Positions 1 through 10,727 of a DNA stretch of 64,000 bases are shown here, one piece after another (the stretch's first letter is position 1; each line of letters starts with the position of its first letter). The stretch lies in contig CP038130.1 in assembly GCA_004519485.1 (NCBI GenBank), positions 186,001 through 250,000 on the forward strand, given 5' to 3'. The notes beneath the pieces were generated by a model. That model had not been told where the DNA came from. It ran no database searches and saw nothing but the letters and a program-made list of their open reading frames with translations. Position numbers and translations under genes: made by a program. This stretch comes from Nannochloropsis oceanica. Taxonomy: Eukaryota; Sar; Eustigmatophyceae; Eustigmatales; Monodopsidaceae.

Positions 1-3000
1 CTCCGTACCTTAATTTTATCGATGCCCAGGGCCTTGGTCACTGCTACATAGGCTGCGTCCACCGGGCCTATGGTAGGGGGGAGGAAGGGAGGGAGGGAAG
101 GAAGGAGGAAGGGGGGGAGGGAAGGAGGGAGGAAGGGGGGGAGGGAGGGCAGCTGGTAAGGAAGCCGCTTGTCAAAGGATGGGGAAAGGGAGGGAAGGAG
201 GGAGGGAGGACAAAGACGTACCGGTGCCAGTGGCGGCCATGATGATTTCTTCGTTCGTTTCCTTGTTGAGGAGGCCGATGGTGGCCGTGGGTACTTGGCT
301 GTCACCGCAGATGACCTAGGGAGGGAGGGAGGGAGGGAAAGATGGGTGAGTGTTTGGCTCATTCGGTGTTTGAAGAGGTTGCCTTATGCAACCTCTCCCT
401 CCTTCCCTCCCTCCTTCCCTTCCTCCCTCCCCCCTTTATATTCATACCTGGCAGCGCACAAGCTCGAAATTTCCCGCGTCGAACTCGAGGCGCATTTCAT
501 CATTCACGATAGACTCCAAGTCAAGGTTGGTGATTTCCTGGGAGACGGAGGGGAGGGAGGGAGGGAGGGAGGGAGGGAGGGAGGGAGGGGGGGAAGAAGA
601 GTTTGATGCGGTGGGTTCTGACGGACCTGTCAATTTGAGTCCTGGCGGGCTTGCCATGTCCGAGTCTCATCTCCCTCCCCTCCCTCCCTCCCTCCCGCCC
701 TCACCTTCTTCTTGTCCGCCACCTCCTTGAACCGCACAAAGGCCTTATTCAACTCGGCGTCTGTCAGGGACTCGTAGCCCAGCTCCGTCAGGCGGGAACG
801 GAAGGCGGCACGTCCGGAGTGCTTCCCTAGGACCAATCCTGGAGGGAGGGAGGGAGGGAGGGAGGGAGGGCGGGAGGGAGGGAGGGAAAGGTGAGTCAAG
901 AGCCATGAGCCCGCTCCGTGAGACGAGGCCTGGAAAGAGGGAGGGAGGGAGGGAGGGAGGAAGGGAGGGGCGTACCGTTCTTGGCCAGGCCGATGGACTC
1001 GGCGTCCATAATCTCGTAGGTGGATTTGTTCTTCAACATGCCGTCCTGGTGGATGCCACTCTCATGGGCAAAGGCGTTGGCACCGACGATAGCCTTGTTG
1101 GGCTGGATGACCTGAGGGAGGGGGGAGGGAGGGAAGGAGGAATGGAGGGGGGGATGAGGGTGCTGGGCAATCGTGGGATGGAGGGAGAGGACGAGAAACA
1201 GCACTTGGCGATACCATGTTTTCTCCTATGCCTCCTTTTCCTCCCTCCCTCCGTCCCTCCCTCCCTCCGCACCATGCCCGTCAATGTAGAGACCAGGCGG
1301 GACGTCTTATAAATCTCAGTCGTACAGATGTTGGTCAAAGCGAGCTCACTCTCGGGCGTGCGTCCAAACCTGAGCAAGGGAAGGAAGGAGGGAGGGAGGG
1401 AGGGAGGGAGGGAGGGAGGGAGGGAGGGAGAAGGAAAGGATATGCAGGTGAAACGCAACGTCGTCTTCGCGTTCGCATCCGACCCTAGGGGAGGGAGGGG
1501 GGGAGGGAGGGAGGGAGGGAAGGAAAGAGAGCAAGGTAGTTTTACCTCGGGTTGTAGAAGGATTTACGGACGTGCAGCGCCATGACGATTTCTTCCAATG
1601 CCGCGTTTCCTGCGCGTTCTCCAATGCCATTAATGGTGCATTCCACTTGCCGCGCGCCGCCTTCAATGGCCGCCATGAAGTTAGCCACTGCCATGCCCAG
1701 GTCGTCGTGTCTGAGGGAGGGAGGGATGGAGGGAGGGAGGGAGGGAGGGAGGGAGGGAGGGAGGGAGGGAGGGGTATGGTGAGGCGACGCCCCTGATGGC
1801 TTCTTAATACCGCTACACTGCACGACAGGCAGGGATACCGCTACACTGCATGACAGGCAGGGATGGAGGCAGGGATGGATGGAGGGAGGGAGGGAAGAAG
1901 GAAGGGAGGGAAGGAGGGAGGGAGGGAGGGAGGGAGGGAGGGCTTACCCATGCACGGAGATGGTGACGCCTTGGATGCCCTTGACGTTGGCGCGGAGGCC
2001 CCGGATGAGGGACTTAAATTCACTGGGAGTGGTGTAGCCCACTGTGTCCGGAACATTCAGAGTAGTCGCACCCTAAAGGAAGGAGGGAGGGAGGGAGGGA
2101 GGGAGAGAGAGGTGAGAAAATTATGAGAATCAAGTGTCCATAGATCAGCCATTTCCTCTTCTTCCCTCACTCCCTACCTCCCTCCCTCCACCCTTTCCTT
2201 ACCGCCTCCACCGCCACTGAATACACTTCATACAGAAACGCTGGGTCGGACCTCAGGGCGTCTTCGGCCGAAAACTCTACGTCTTCGCTCAGAGATCGGG
2301 CATACGTCACCATTTCACGCGTAATTTCCAATACCTGAGGATGGGAGAGAGAGAGAGAGAGGGGGGGAGGGAGGGAGGGAGGGAGGGAGGGAGGGAAGGA
2401 TTTTGTGGGGGTATGGCCGGGCGGAGAGCTGAGGGGAAGGGAGGGAAGGATGGAGGGTAGAGAGGACAATCGAGAAACGAGGGAAGGAGAAAAGAAAGGA
2501 AGAAAGAAAGGAGGGAAGAAGGATGGAAAGAAGGCCGTACCTGCGCCCGGCTCTTCTTAAGCTTGTGCTGCATGTGGATATCACTCGTGGCAATGAAGGT
2601 ATGAATACGGGGAAACGCCGCGTGTTTCACAGCCTCCCAGCACGTCTCAATGTCCTTGTGCAAGGCCCTGGCCAAGCCGCAGATGATGGGGGGATTAACG
2701 GTATTCCCCACGGTTTGCGCGATCCGTTTCACGGCATCGAAGTCCCCTGGGCTGGCAATAGGGAAGCCAGCCTCGATGATGTCCACACCCAGCCTGGACA
2801 ACTGCCGCGCCACCTGAGGAGAGAAAACGGTCAGAATGAGTGATGTTTCTTGATTCCCACAAGATTTTGGTCACTGTCTGCGTCAAAAGTAAGTGGGAGG
2901 TGTGGAGGAAGGGAGGGAGGAAGGGTGACAGCACACTTGATATACCTGTACTTTTTCCTCCGCCGTCATGGTGCACCCAGGGCTCTGCTCTCCATCTCGA

Positions 3001-3404
3001 AGGGTGGTATCGAAAATCTTGACCCGCATGGGGTCACGGCCAGTCTCAATATCATGGCGGGTGGGAATTGGCCTCACTATGTCGTCGTCTTGAGGGTTGG
3101 AGGCAGTGCTGCTGCTGCTGGTTTTACTAACGGTGGTAGCCATCATTCTGATGGTAGGTTTGGACGAGCGTACGGCATGGTGACGCCAGAGGAAAGGAGA
3201 AGAGTGACGGGGCCTAGAGGTAGAAGTCGAGCGAGGTAGAGGTGTTTGATTTACTGGCAAGATAAAGGCCTGGGCGCTCGTTACCGAGGTGGCGGCCGCG
3301 GCGAGGGCAAGGAGGGAGGAGGCTACAACTACGCGTTGTCTTATCCTCGACGAGGTACAGCAGGAGAGTGACGAAGGCTTAGGGTTGCAGCTAGAAGACG
3401 GCAT
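1..3404 (-). CDS. leuA: 2-isopropylmalate synthase, plastid-targeted (3' end beyond window)
   Basis: Condenses acetyl-CoA with 2-oxoisovalerate, the first committed step of leucine synthesis. Eleven exons are readable: 3404-2946, 2813-2541, 2334-2213, 2072-1948, 1710-1546, 1369-1273, 1111-976, 838-705, 537-448, 315-222 and 67-9, all with phase-compatible GT-AG junctions. The first exon carries a basic N-terminus, a hydrophobic Ala/Leu stretch and an AQAFILP motif, which fits a heterokont bipartite plastid signal (ER signal plus Ala-Phe cleavage site). The catalytic TIM barrel follows: [13 protein letters not shown] (metal/acyl site), [20 protein letters not shown], and the HESGIHQDG metal site. 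KHSGRAAF leads into the linker. The last readable exon (GPVDAAY...) begins the leucine-feedback regulatory domain, the rest of which is off the left edge. I chose the ATG at 3404 because the in-frame triplet 18 bases upstream is TTG. The donor at 8-1 shows that a further exon lies outside. Confidence 0.93.
1808..1863. repeat. 28-bp tandem duplication in a leuA intron
   Basis: Two adjacent copies of a 28-base unit beginning taccgctacactgca differ by a single c/t. They sit in the intron between the fourth and fifth exons, next to GGGA repeats. Confidence 0.8.
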
Positions 3405-4030
3405 TGTGGTGCTGTGGTGCAATTTGTCCTACCAATGCACAGCGATGCTGTCTAATGGAATGAGACAGGAAGGCGGAAGCAAGCAGCGCCCTTTCCTTGC
3501 TTCCTTCTGCTCGTGATGATGGTGTCTGTTATGCGGTGTTTGAGTGACGGGAGAGTGGTGGTTGAGAAAATGAGCAGAGGAAGCATGCCAGTTGAATATA
3601 GGGCTTGGACATGTCGCCCCGGTTGTGTATGGCTGAGTGCTGTGGGTGGGGAGAGGTACGAAGAAATGCTTGGTGTGTTTGCATCCTTTGCTCGTCTTGG
3701 TGGGAGGCACGACGGTGAACGCAAGGCGTTGCCGTTCTGCATTGATCAGTGCCCAGGATCTATGTGCTAGGTTAAACACATGTCGCTCAAGCACAGCAAG
3801 ACACACACAAGTAGTGGGTGCAGCTTTTGCTAGTCAGGACGACATGCTGCTTGCCCCTTCAAGGAGCAGCTTCCGATATCTGTTTTCCCAACCAACGGCG
3901 AGGGATGGGCCACTCGTCATCCACGGACACAAAAGCAACATGTCAAGAGCCAAACAAGCAACAGGTGTACGATATGTAAAATGATGCCAGAATCATAATC
4001 AACACTTTCTTTTCTTTTTTGTTCGTAGTT
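3405..4030. other. intergenic, leuA 5' region and thioesterase 3' region
   Basis: No convincing coding sequence is seen. It holds the promoter and 5' leader of the minus-strand leuA gene and the 3' flank of the minus-strand thioesterase. It lacks the GGGA/TCCC repeats that fill the neighbouring introns. Confidence 0.6.
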
Positions 4031-6015
4031 TTACAATCGCGCCATTCTCCGCCGCCTGCCTTCCTCCTCCATTCTACCTACATCGAACAGGACATGGCTC
4101 TGGGTCAAGTATCGCCCGTCGCTCTTGCGCGTAAACCACACGCGGTAGGATGAAGGAATAAAAAGCTTCCCTTTCTCCGCTGAGGATGAGGCAGACGAGA
4201 GCTTGGAAACCATACAGGAGGGCCAAGAGGAGGAAACAAAGGTGGAGGGAGGTCGGTCGGACTTTATGCCTTTGATCACCAGCAGCAACTCCGTGTTCTT
4301 GCTGCATGGCGACATGTAGTCCACACTCAATGTCCGTGCCCTCGCTAACTGTGTCTCTCCCTCCTTCCCTGCCCATCGCGCGGCTTGTTGGTACAGGAGG
4401 AGGGCGGCACGCTCCGCGAGCATAGCAACGGCTCCTCCATGTAAAGAACCGAAGCTATTACACACTGCAGGGGCCACGAAAAAGCTGGCGGTAGCTTCGT
4501 AGCAGAAGGGTGATGAGGAGGAAGAAGGAGAGGAGGGATGGTGGATGATGAGGAAGTTTTGCAAGTCGAGCAGTTGGTTGACGTCGACTGGGGAGGGAGG
4601 GAGTGAGGGAGGAAGGGAGAGAAGGAGGATTGGAGACGTGAGCAAGTGTGGGAGAACGATAAGGTTACGCACTACTACCCTTCCAAATTCCCGGACATGT
4701 ACCACCCTACCTTTAATTTCCCGCCGTGCAATGACTGCCCCTCCCTCCGAGTCAGGATGCTGATTGCCCTTCTTTCCGCCTCCCCCTCCTCCTCCTCCTC
4801 CTCCTCCTCCACCTCCTCCTCCTCCTCCTTCTCCTCCTCGTAATACTGGTAGATAAAGGGTAGACACCAGGAAGTGCACAAGAGGAAAAGCCCATGGGTG
4901 CATGGCCACTGCCCAAGTATTTCCCATTTTCAAAAATTTAACGTGCCGACCAGTGGCGAGCTGGAAGAAGAGGAGGGAAGAAGGAAGGAAGAAAAGGATA
5001 AGCAGTATGTTTAAGATGACACGTCCCCTCCCCCTCTTTCCCACCAACGGCTACATACCTCCCTTCCAGTCGCCACATCTCGTAGCACCATGTCTGCAAA
5101 GCCCAGCGTGTCCCCCACCTTCTTGCAGTGCGACTCAATTTCCACCTCGGACCCTGCCCACACCCATCCGAGCACAGTGGTATTCAAGCTGACACTAACG
5201 CCTGGCCGATGCCGACCATCAGCCGAAACGAATCCCCACGATGATACCTCATCAAACCAGGCCATGATCGCCCCGGAATTTAATAAGGCATTACTATCGC
5301 AGAGATGAGGAGGGACGCAAAGCCGTACACGGACATGGGGCCCTGGGCCGATGTCAAGGGTTTCGAGGGAGTGCGGGTTGTCATTTGAACCTTTGTTACC
5401 ATGCAAAAGGACACCGGAGAAGGCACTGTGGGAAAGTTCGCGCATGAGCCGGAGGATCTTGCGGCTGGTGATGTCTTGGTCGGAGGCCCGGGGTGTAGTT
5501 GCTTCACAGCATGTCGTCGTCTGGAATGTTGAGGCCAATGGTAACAGTGCTTTGAAGGAGGCTGATGAAGGAGCCATGCCTACCAAGGGACCGCTGCAGC
5601 GTCCTAATGGCTTGATATGCCTGATTACGAAGTAGTGGAGGTATGGGGATGGGTTTCAGTGCATCCATGACCCAAATTTTGGCATCAAAAGACTTGTCTG
5701 GAGCGAGGACCGACAATCCGACCTCCTGCCTGAGTTTGCCTCATGGTTCCTTTTCCACAAAAATATGATTTACCTTTTTGCTTTGCTCAAGCACACCTAC
5801 AGGCCCCCACCACCCAGCATACCAGAATGGACAGCAAAATCTCCTTCTTGTTGGGAAAAGTGCCGGCCTGCCCGTCCCCCTTGCGCGACCGCGAGCAATC
5901 GTGCCCTCTCACAACTATTAGCCTCCTTACCTGCATCCCCCTTCCCCCTTCCCGACACAGATTCAGAGGGTGTTACGTCGGACAATACCACTCCGAATAA
6001 AGCATGCCGTAGCAT
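4031..6015 (-). CDS. double-hotdog acyl-CoA thioesterase (PaaI/ACOT13-like)
   Basis: Predicted to hydrolyse acyl-CoA thioesters; the substrate is unknown. The first hotdog domain contains NSGAIMAWFDEVSSWG, matching the catalytic helix pattern of the 4HBT/PaaI family, then VSVSLNTTVLGWV and, across a clean phase-0 intron (exon ends 5059, next begins 4970), LATGRHVKFLKMG, the usual last strand (compare ATGRHTK in ACOT13). A second hotdog domain follows at about 4590-4040, with FGSLHGGAVAMLAERAALL and LSVDYMSP, so the protein has the tandem form. The N-terminal exon (ATG at 6015) joins the next by a 44-base phase-matched intron (5773-5730). The junction near 5580-5510 and the low-complexity Gly/Glu region near 4680-4850 are not resolved, so the exon map is provisional. 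The start lies only 42 bases from the divergent kinase gene's start codon. Confidence 0.65.
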
Positions 6016-6057
6016 TGCAGCTGCCCCTTTATTGCAAAGCAGGCGTCTCAGTCTCAA

Positions 6058-9000
6058 ATGGTTACAATCAGTCCTGGAGGCGTCATCGAGGGGGATGATG
6101 AGAAGTCACCACCACCCTTGCTTGCTGTAGATGGGAGGGCGAGCGAGTCTACGGACACCAGCAGCATTCATAGCAATGGCAGGGACCGGGGCGGGAGCAC
6201 GCAAACCGATGATCTCGGACGTGTTGTAAGAGAGGGTAATGGCAGAGAAAAGGCGTCGCTCCCACCATCCACGACAGACGGTCGGAGCAACGGTCTCCTC
6301 GTCTTCTTTCAGAATGCTTTCCGGGAAGTGTATGACCCAGAATGGCGAGGACGGGTGCGTGCACATTGTTGGCGGAGTCTCGGAGGGGATTCTTCTGACC
6401 CCTTGTGGGGGCCTTTCCAATACTCGTACCTGTTGATGGCACTCTGGTCGGCCATTCTCCTCGTGGGCGCAGTCATGGCCAGTGCCCACATTGTCCTCTC
6501 CGGCGGCATCGTCCTGCTCTGGTTCTTCACACCCGCCTCGATCCTGATTCTCTCCATCCAAAAGCGGATCTGCTGGCCGTATACCTGTGCAGTCCTTATG
6601 AGCGTGGAAATTGTGGCTGTCTCCCTCGGGCATGGACGTATTTCCCGTGATACCCTGGCCGGTTTCGTACTCATCGTTGTCGACCTCGCCAACATCGCCC
6701 TGGGAACGCTCCTCCTCCGGCCCCTTGTCTCTAGCAGCATTTACATCGTACGCACGTCACCCTTTGTTCGGTACTTGGTAGCCTACGTCCTTATTGTTAC
6801 CCCGGCGTTCTCGCTCATTAATGGCGGCATCATCGTGCTCCTGCCCTCCAACAGCATTAACTGGCTCGGAGGACGTCAGTTAATCGTGGCGTGGCTACTT
6901 GGCGACTTCTTTGCCACATATTTCACCGTCTATGCCGTCCTTGTCTTCCGGCATACCATCGCCCAAGCCACGCACGACACGTACCGTGCCCGGGATTTAT
7001 GCACGTACTTGCAGCACCGGCTCCGGGCGGGGGGTATCTGGTTGAAGCTGCGGTTGGTAGAATACGCAGGGATGTTGATCCTCACGTACATCGTCGCCCA
7101 AGATGTGGCCACGTCCTCCAACTCCATCCGCGAATACGACCTGGGCCCACGGATGGCGTCGCGGTTGATGTTCCCGTTATTAGGCTTGGTAACGTTCCGT
7201 TTCGGCCAGTTCGGCTCGTGCATCGCCCTCATCGTTGCGTCAGCTGGCATCTTTACCGTGACATACGGACAGTTGGACCGGGGGAATCGCCTGACGGACA
7301 TTTTTTATCAGATTGACTTGTTGCTGGGCCCCATTCTGGTGGTATTTATCACCTGGAGCATGACCTTCTTGGCTGTGGCCTTGGCGGAGAAACAGGACGG
7401 GTTGAATCTGTTGGAGCAGAGGTGAGGGGGGAGGGAGGGAGGAAGGGAGGGGGGGGGGAAGGGGATGGGGGATAGGTAAGGGCGTGGTGGTACGACTTTC
7501 TCCCCGTGCCTGAAGCTTTTCTTTTTTACATCGCCCTCCCTCCTTCCGTCTCTCCTTCCCTCCTTCCCTCCTTCCCTCCTCTCCCACTAGAAATTTCCAG
7601 CTGCTCATGCAAGGTCGTGAGCTGCAGCAAGCCAAGTTGGAAGCCCAGCGAGCCCTGAGCACCAAAACGGAGTTCTTTGCCCGCGTCTCCCACGAATTCA
7701 GGACACCGCTTAATATCATCCTGGTAGGTGTAATTCGAGGTCATTCCCTCCGTCCCTCCCTCCGTCCGTCCCTCCCTCCCTTCCTCATTCTTAGTCTACC
7801 ACCTCTTTTTGCGAGAGCTCTTTCATCAAAGAAATTTGGCGACTGGTCATAGCTTGCCCCATTCAGCATTTGCTTAGCCCCCCCCTCCGTCCCTCCGTCC
7901 CTCCCTCCCTCTGTCCCTCCCTCCCTCCGTCCCTCCCTCCCTCCGTCCCTCCCTCCCCAGGGGTTTGCCGAAGAGATCAAGCGACAGGAGCTTCCTCCCT
8001 ACGTGCAGGAACGGATTGGCTACATCATCACCAGCGGAGAGAGCCTCCTCAGGTACTTTTCAACTCAAGAAGGAGAGGGAGGGAAGGTGGAAGGGAGGGA
8101 TGATCCCCTGTTCAATCGCGTTCGTTTCACACCTCTCCCACTTTCAATGTCAGGATCACCGTTCAGTTTCCTCACCTTCCCTCCCTCCCTCCCTCTCTTC
8201 CTCCCTCCCTCCCTCTTTCAGGATCGTCGACGACATTCTGGAACTGTTTCGCCTGTCGTCGAACCGGCTTCAGATCGACGTGTCCGTGGTGGATATCCAC
8301 TCCTACTTTATGACTCTCTGTGACCTGGTGCAGGTCATCACGGATAAGAACCAACGGCGACTGGAGAGGGTCCTTGATCCGTCTCTACCCAGGTGGGGAG
8401 GGAGGGAGGGAGGGAGGGAATGAGGGAGGGAGGAAGGAAGGGAGGGGTGGGTGGGGAGCCCTCGTTAGCAATCAACACCACCAATTTCACTCTTCCTCCC
8501 TCCCTCCCTCCCTCCCTCCCTCCCTCCCTCCCTCCCTCCCTCAGACATGTTCTTTTGGACAAGATTCGCTTCTCGCAATTGATCATGAATCTCTCGAGTA
8601 ATGCCGCCAAGTTCACTGGCACCGGAGGAAGGATTGTGGTGAGGCTGAAGGAAGGGAGGAGGGGGGGGAAGAAGGGGCTGTTGATGAAGCCGGCGCCTGC
8701 GATGCCGGCAGATACAGATGCTGGAGGACGGAGGGAAGGAGGGAGGGAGGGCGGGATGGAGGACGGGGATGGAAAGGTGTCGACTTCGACGCCGGCGGCG
8801 GTGGACGGTAGTGGTGGGAGCAGCAGCAGTAGCAGCGGCAGCAGCGGCAGCAGCAGCATGCCTTCCCCTCCTCCCTCCCTCCCCGGCAGCAGCAACGTCG
8901 ACGCGCCCTCCACCAAAAGCAATAAGAGTAAGCACAAGAGCAGCACCATCAGGAGCAACACCGCCAACAAGCCCCTCACAACGCCCTCGAAGGAAGGAGG

Positions 9001-10321
9001 GAAGGATCACACCCTCCTGGCCACCACCGCCGGCAGGGGGCTGACGAAAGGAGGAAGGGAGGGGAGGAGGAAGGGAGGGAGGAAGCAACACCGGGTGATC
9101 TGGCTCCGCCTGGAGGTGGAGGATGATGGAATAGGCATCCCGCAGAGCACCCAGGACCAGATTTTCAATTGTTTCTTCTCGGGCAATCAGCAGTCGGGAG
9201 GCGAAAAGGGGCATGGCCTGGGTCTGGCGATCACTAAGGAGCTAGTGGACCTGATGAAGGGCTCGATTGAGGTGACGAGTCAGGTCGGGGTTGGTAGTCT
9301 CTTCACGGTCGATCTACCCGTGAGGGTGGTAGAGGGGGAGGGGAGGGAGGGGAGGGGGGAAGGGAAGGAGAGAGGTCAGCGTAGGGCTGTTAGCTTGTCG
9401 GGGGGAGGGGCGGGAGCTGGACGTTCGGCTGCTGCAGCTGCTGCAGCTGCTGCAGCTGCTGCTGCTGTAGGTAAAGATAAAGGCGGCTCTCTTCTTCCTC
9501 CAAGACTGACTTCTCCTGGGGCTCCGGGTGGCCACAACGCCTCCCTCTCTCCCTCCTTTCCCTCTTCCTCTCACCGCGCGAGCCCGAGTAGCTACAACTG
9601 TAGAGAGACACGGGACCCGTCCCTCCCTCCCTCCCTGCTTCCTTTCCTACCTTCGAATCGACGTTTACAGGGACTTCGGATCATGGCAGTGGAGGATTTG
9701 CTGCCTAACCAAATGGTTCTGGGCGGTATGCTGAGGGAGGACGCTCATCATGTCCAGTTCGTGGAGACGGCCTTTGGGGCGTTAGAGATGCTGTCAAGGC
9801 ACCCGGGCCATTTTGACGTGGTTTTGTTGGGTACGTTGTGGAGGCGTGTATGTGTGTGTGTGTATGTTTGTCGTCCACGTGCGTGTGAGTATTCTGAAGT
9901 GTAAGGCGCCAGTCACTCGCTTTTCCATCTTTCTCTCCCTTGATATTCTTTACCGGTACACTTATCCTTCTTCCTTCCATCCATGCCTCCCGTTCTTCCT
10001 CCCTTTTTTGGGGGGAATGCAGACATCGAGCTCCCCGACGCACACGGCGTCACTGTCCTCACCCGCATACGTTCCCACCCTTCCCCCCGCATCGCGGCCA
10101 TGCCCGTTGTGGTGGTCACGGCCGTTGCCATGGACGGAGAAAGGAGCCGGTGTTTCCGTCATGGAGCCGATGATTTTGTGACGAAGCCTATTCGACTTGC
10201 CACGCTACGGTCGTCTCTTTTGGCGTTGTATCTCCGAGGGAGGCTCAAGGCAAGGGAAGGATTGATGGTGGTGGAGGATGGGGGAGGGAGAAAGAAAAGA
10301 GGAGGGGAAGGGGGAATGTAG
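6058..10321 (+). CDS. MASE1-type hybrid histidine kinase with receiver domain
   Basis: A membrane two-component sensor in six phase-matched exons: 6058-7421, 7591-7723, 7961-8052, 8222-8392, 8545-9830, 10023-10321. After about 110 polar residues comes a region of roughly eight to ten hydrophobic segments resembling the MASE1 integral-membrane sensor. The kinase core is complete: H-box ARVSHEFRTPLN, N-box LIMNLSSNAAKFT, G1 VEDDGIGIP, F-box IFNCFF and G2 GHGLGLAI. A Gly/Ser/Lys-rich insertion of about 150 residues separates the N-box from G1, and a poly-Ala linker precedes the receiver. The receiver keeps the acidic pocket (AVED), the phospho-acceptor Asp in LLDIELPDA (assembled exactly across the last intron), VVTA and TKP. 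All catalytic residues are therefore present, predicting a phosphorelay that needs a separate HPt partner, not seen here. The ligand sensed is unknown. Confidence 0.88.
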
Positions 10322-10727
10322 AGGCTTTGAACTTTTCCTTGACCTAGAAAGCATCCAAAATAATATAGTAGTTCTAAACGAGGGAGCGCTTGGGCTTGCG
10401 GGTACGTGTGCATGTTTGGGCGTGTGTGCAGAAATTGTGTGGAAGTGTCGTGAATAAGGAAATGACTAATGCAAAGGTCGCGTAAAATTCAAATTTGAGA
10501 AGGCAATACCAATCCTGTAGATATGGAAAGAATCAACTAAATCTTGTGGGAGATCTTGATCAATAAATGCAGCCGCAAGAAATGAATGTAATATGTACGC
10601 GGAAGAACCTCCTCCCGCATCTTTCTTGGACGAATGACGAACATCGCCAAGCTGCTTCAAGCGTTACCCATGCAATCGGCCAACACACCCACTGTCAGAC
10701 TACATCCACAGGCAACCACGCACCACC
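10322..10727. other. intergenic, kinase 3' flank and next promoter
   Basis: No coding signal is seen. It lies between two plus-strand genes and is more AT-rich than its surroundings. Confidence 0.6.

Noticed and set aside
169-1585. Plus-strand open frames rich in GREGG opposite leuA
   Set aside because: Antisense of the leuA exons and of intronic TCCC runs; the conserved protein is on the minus strand.
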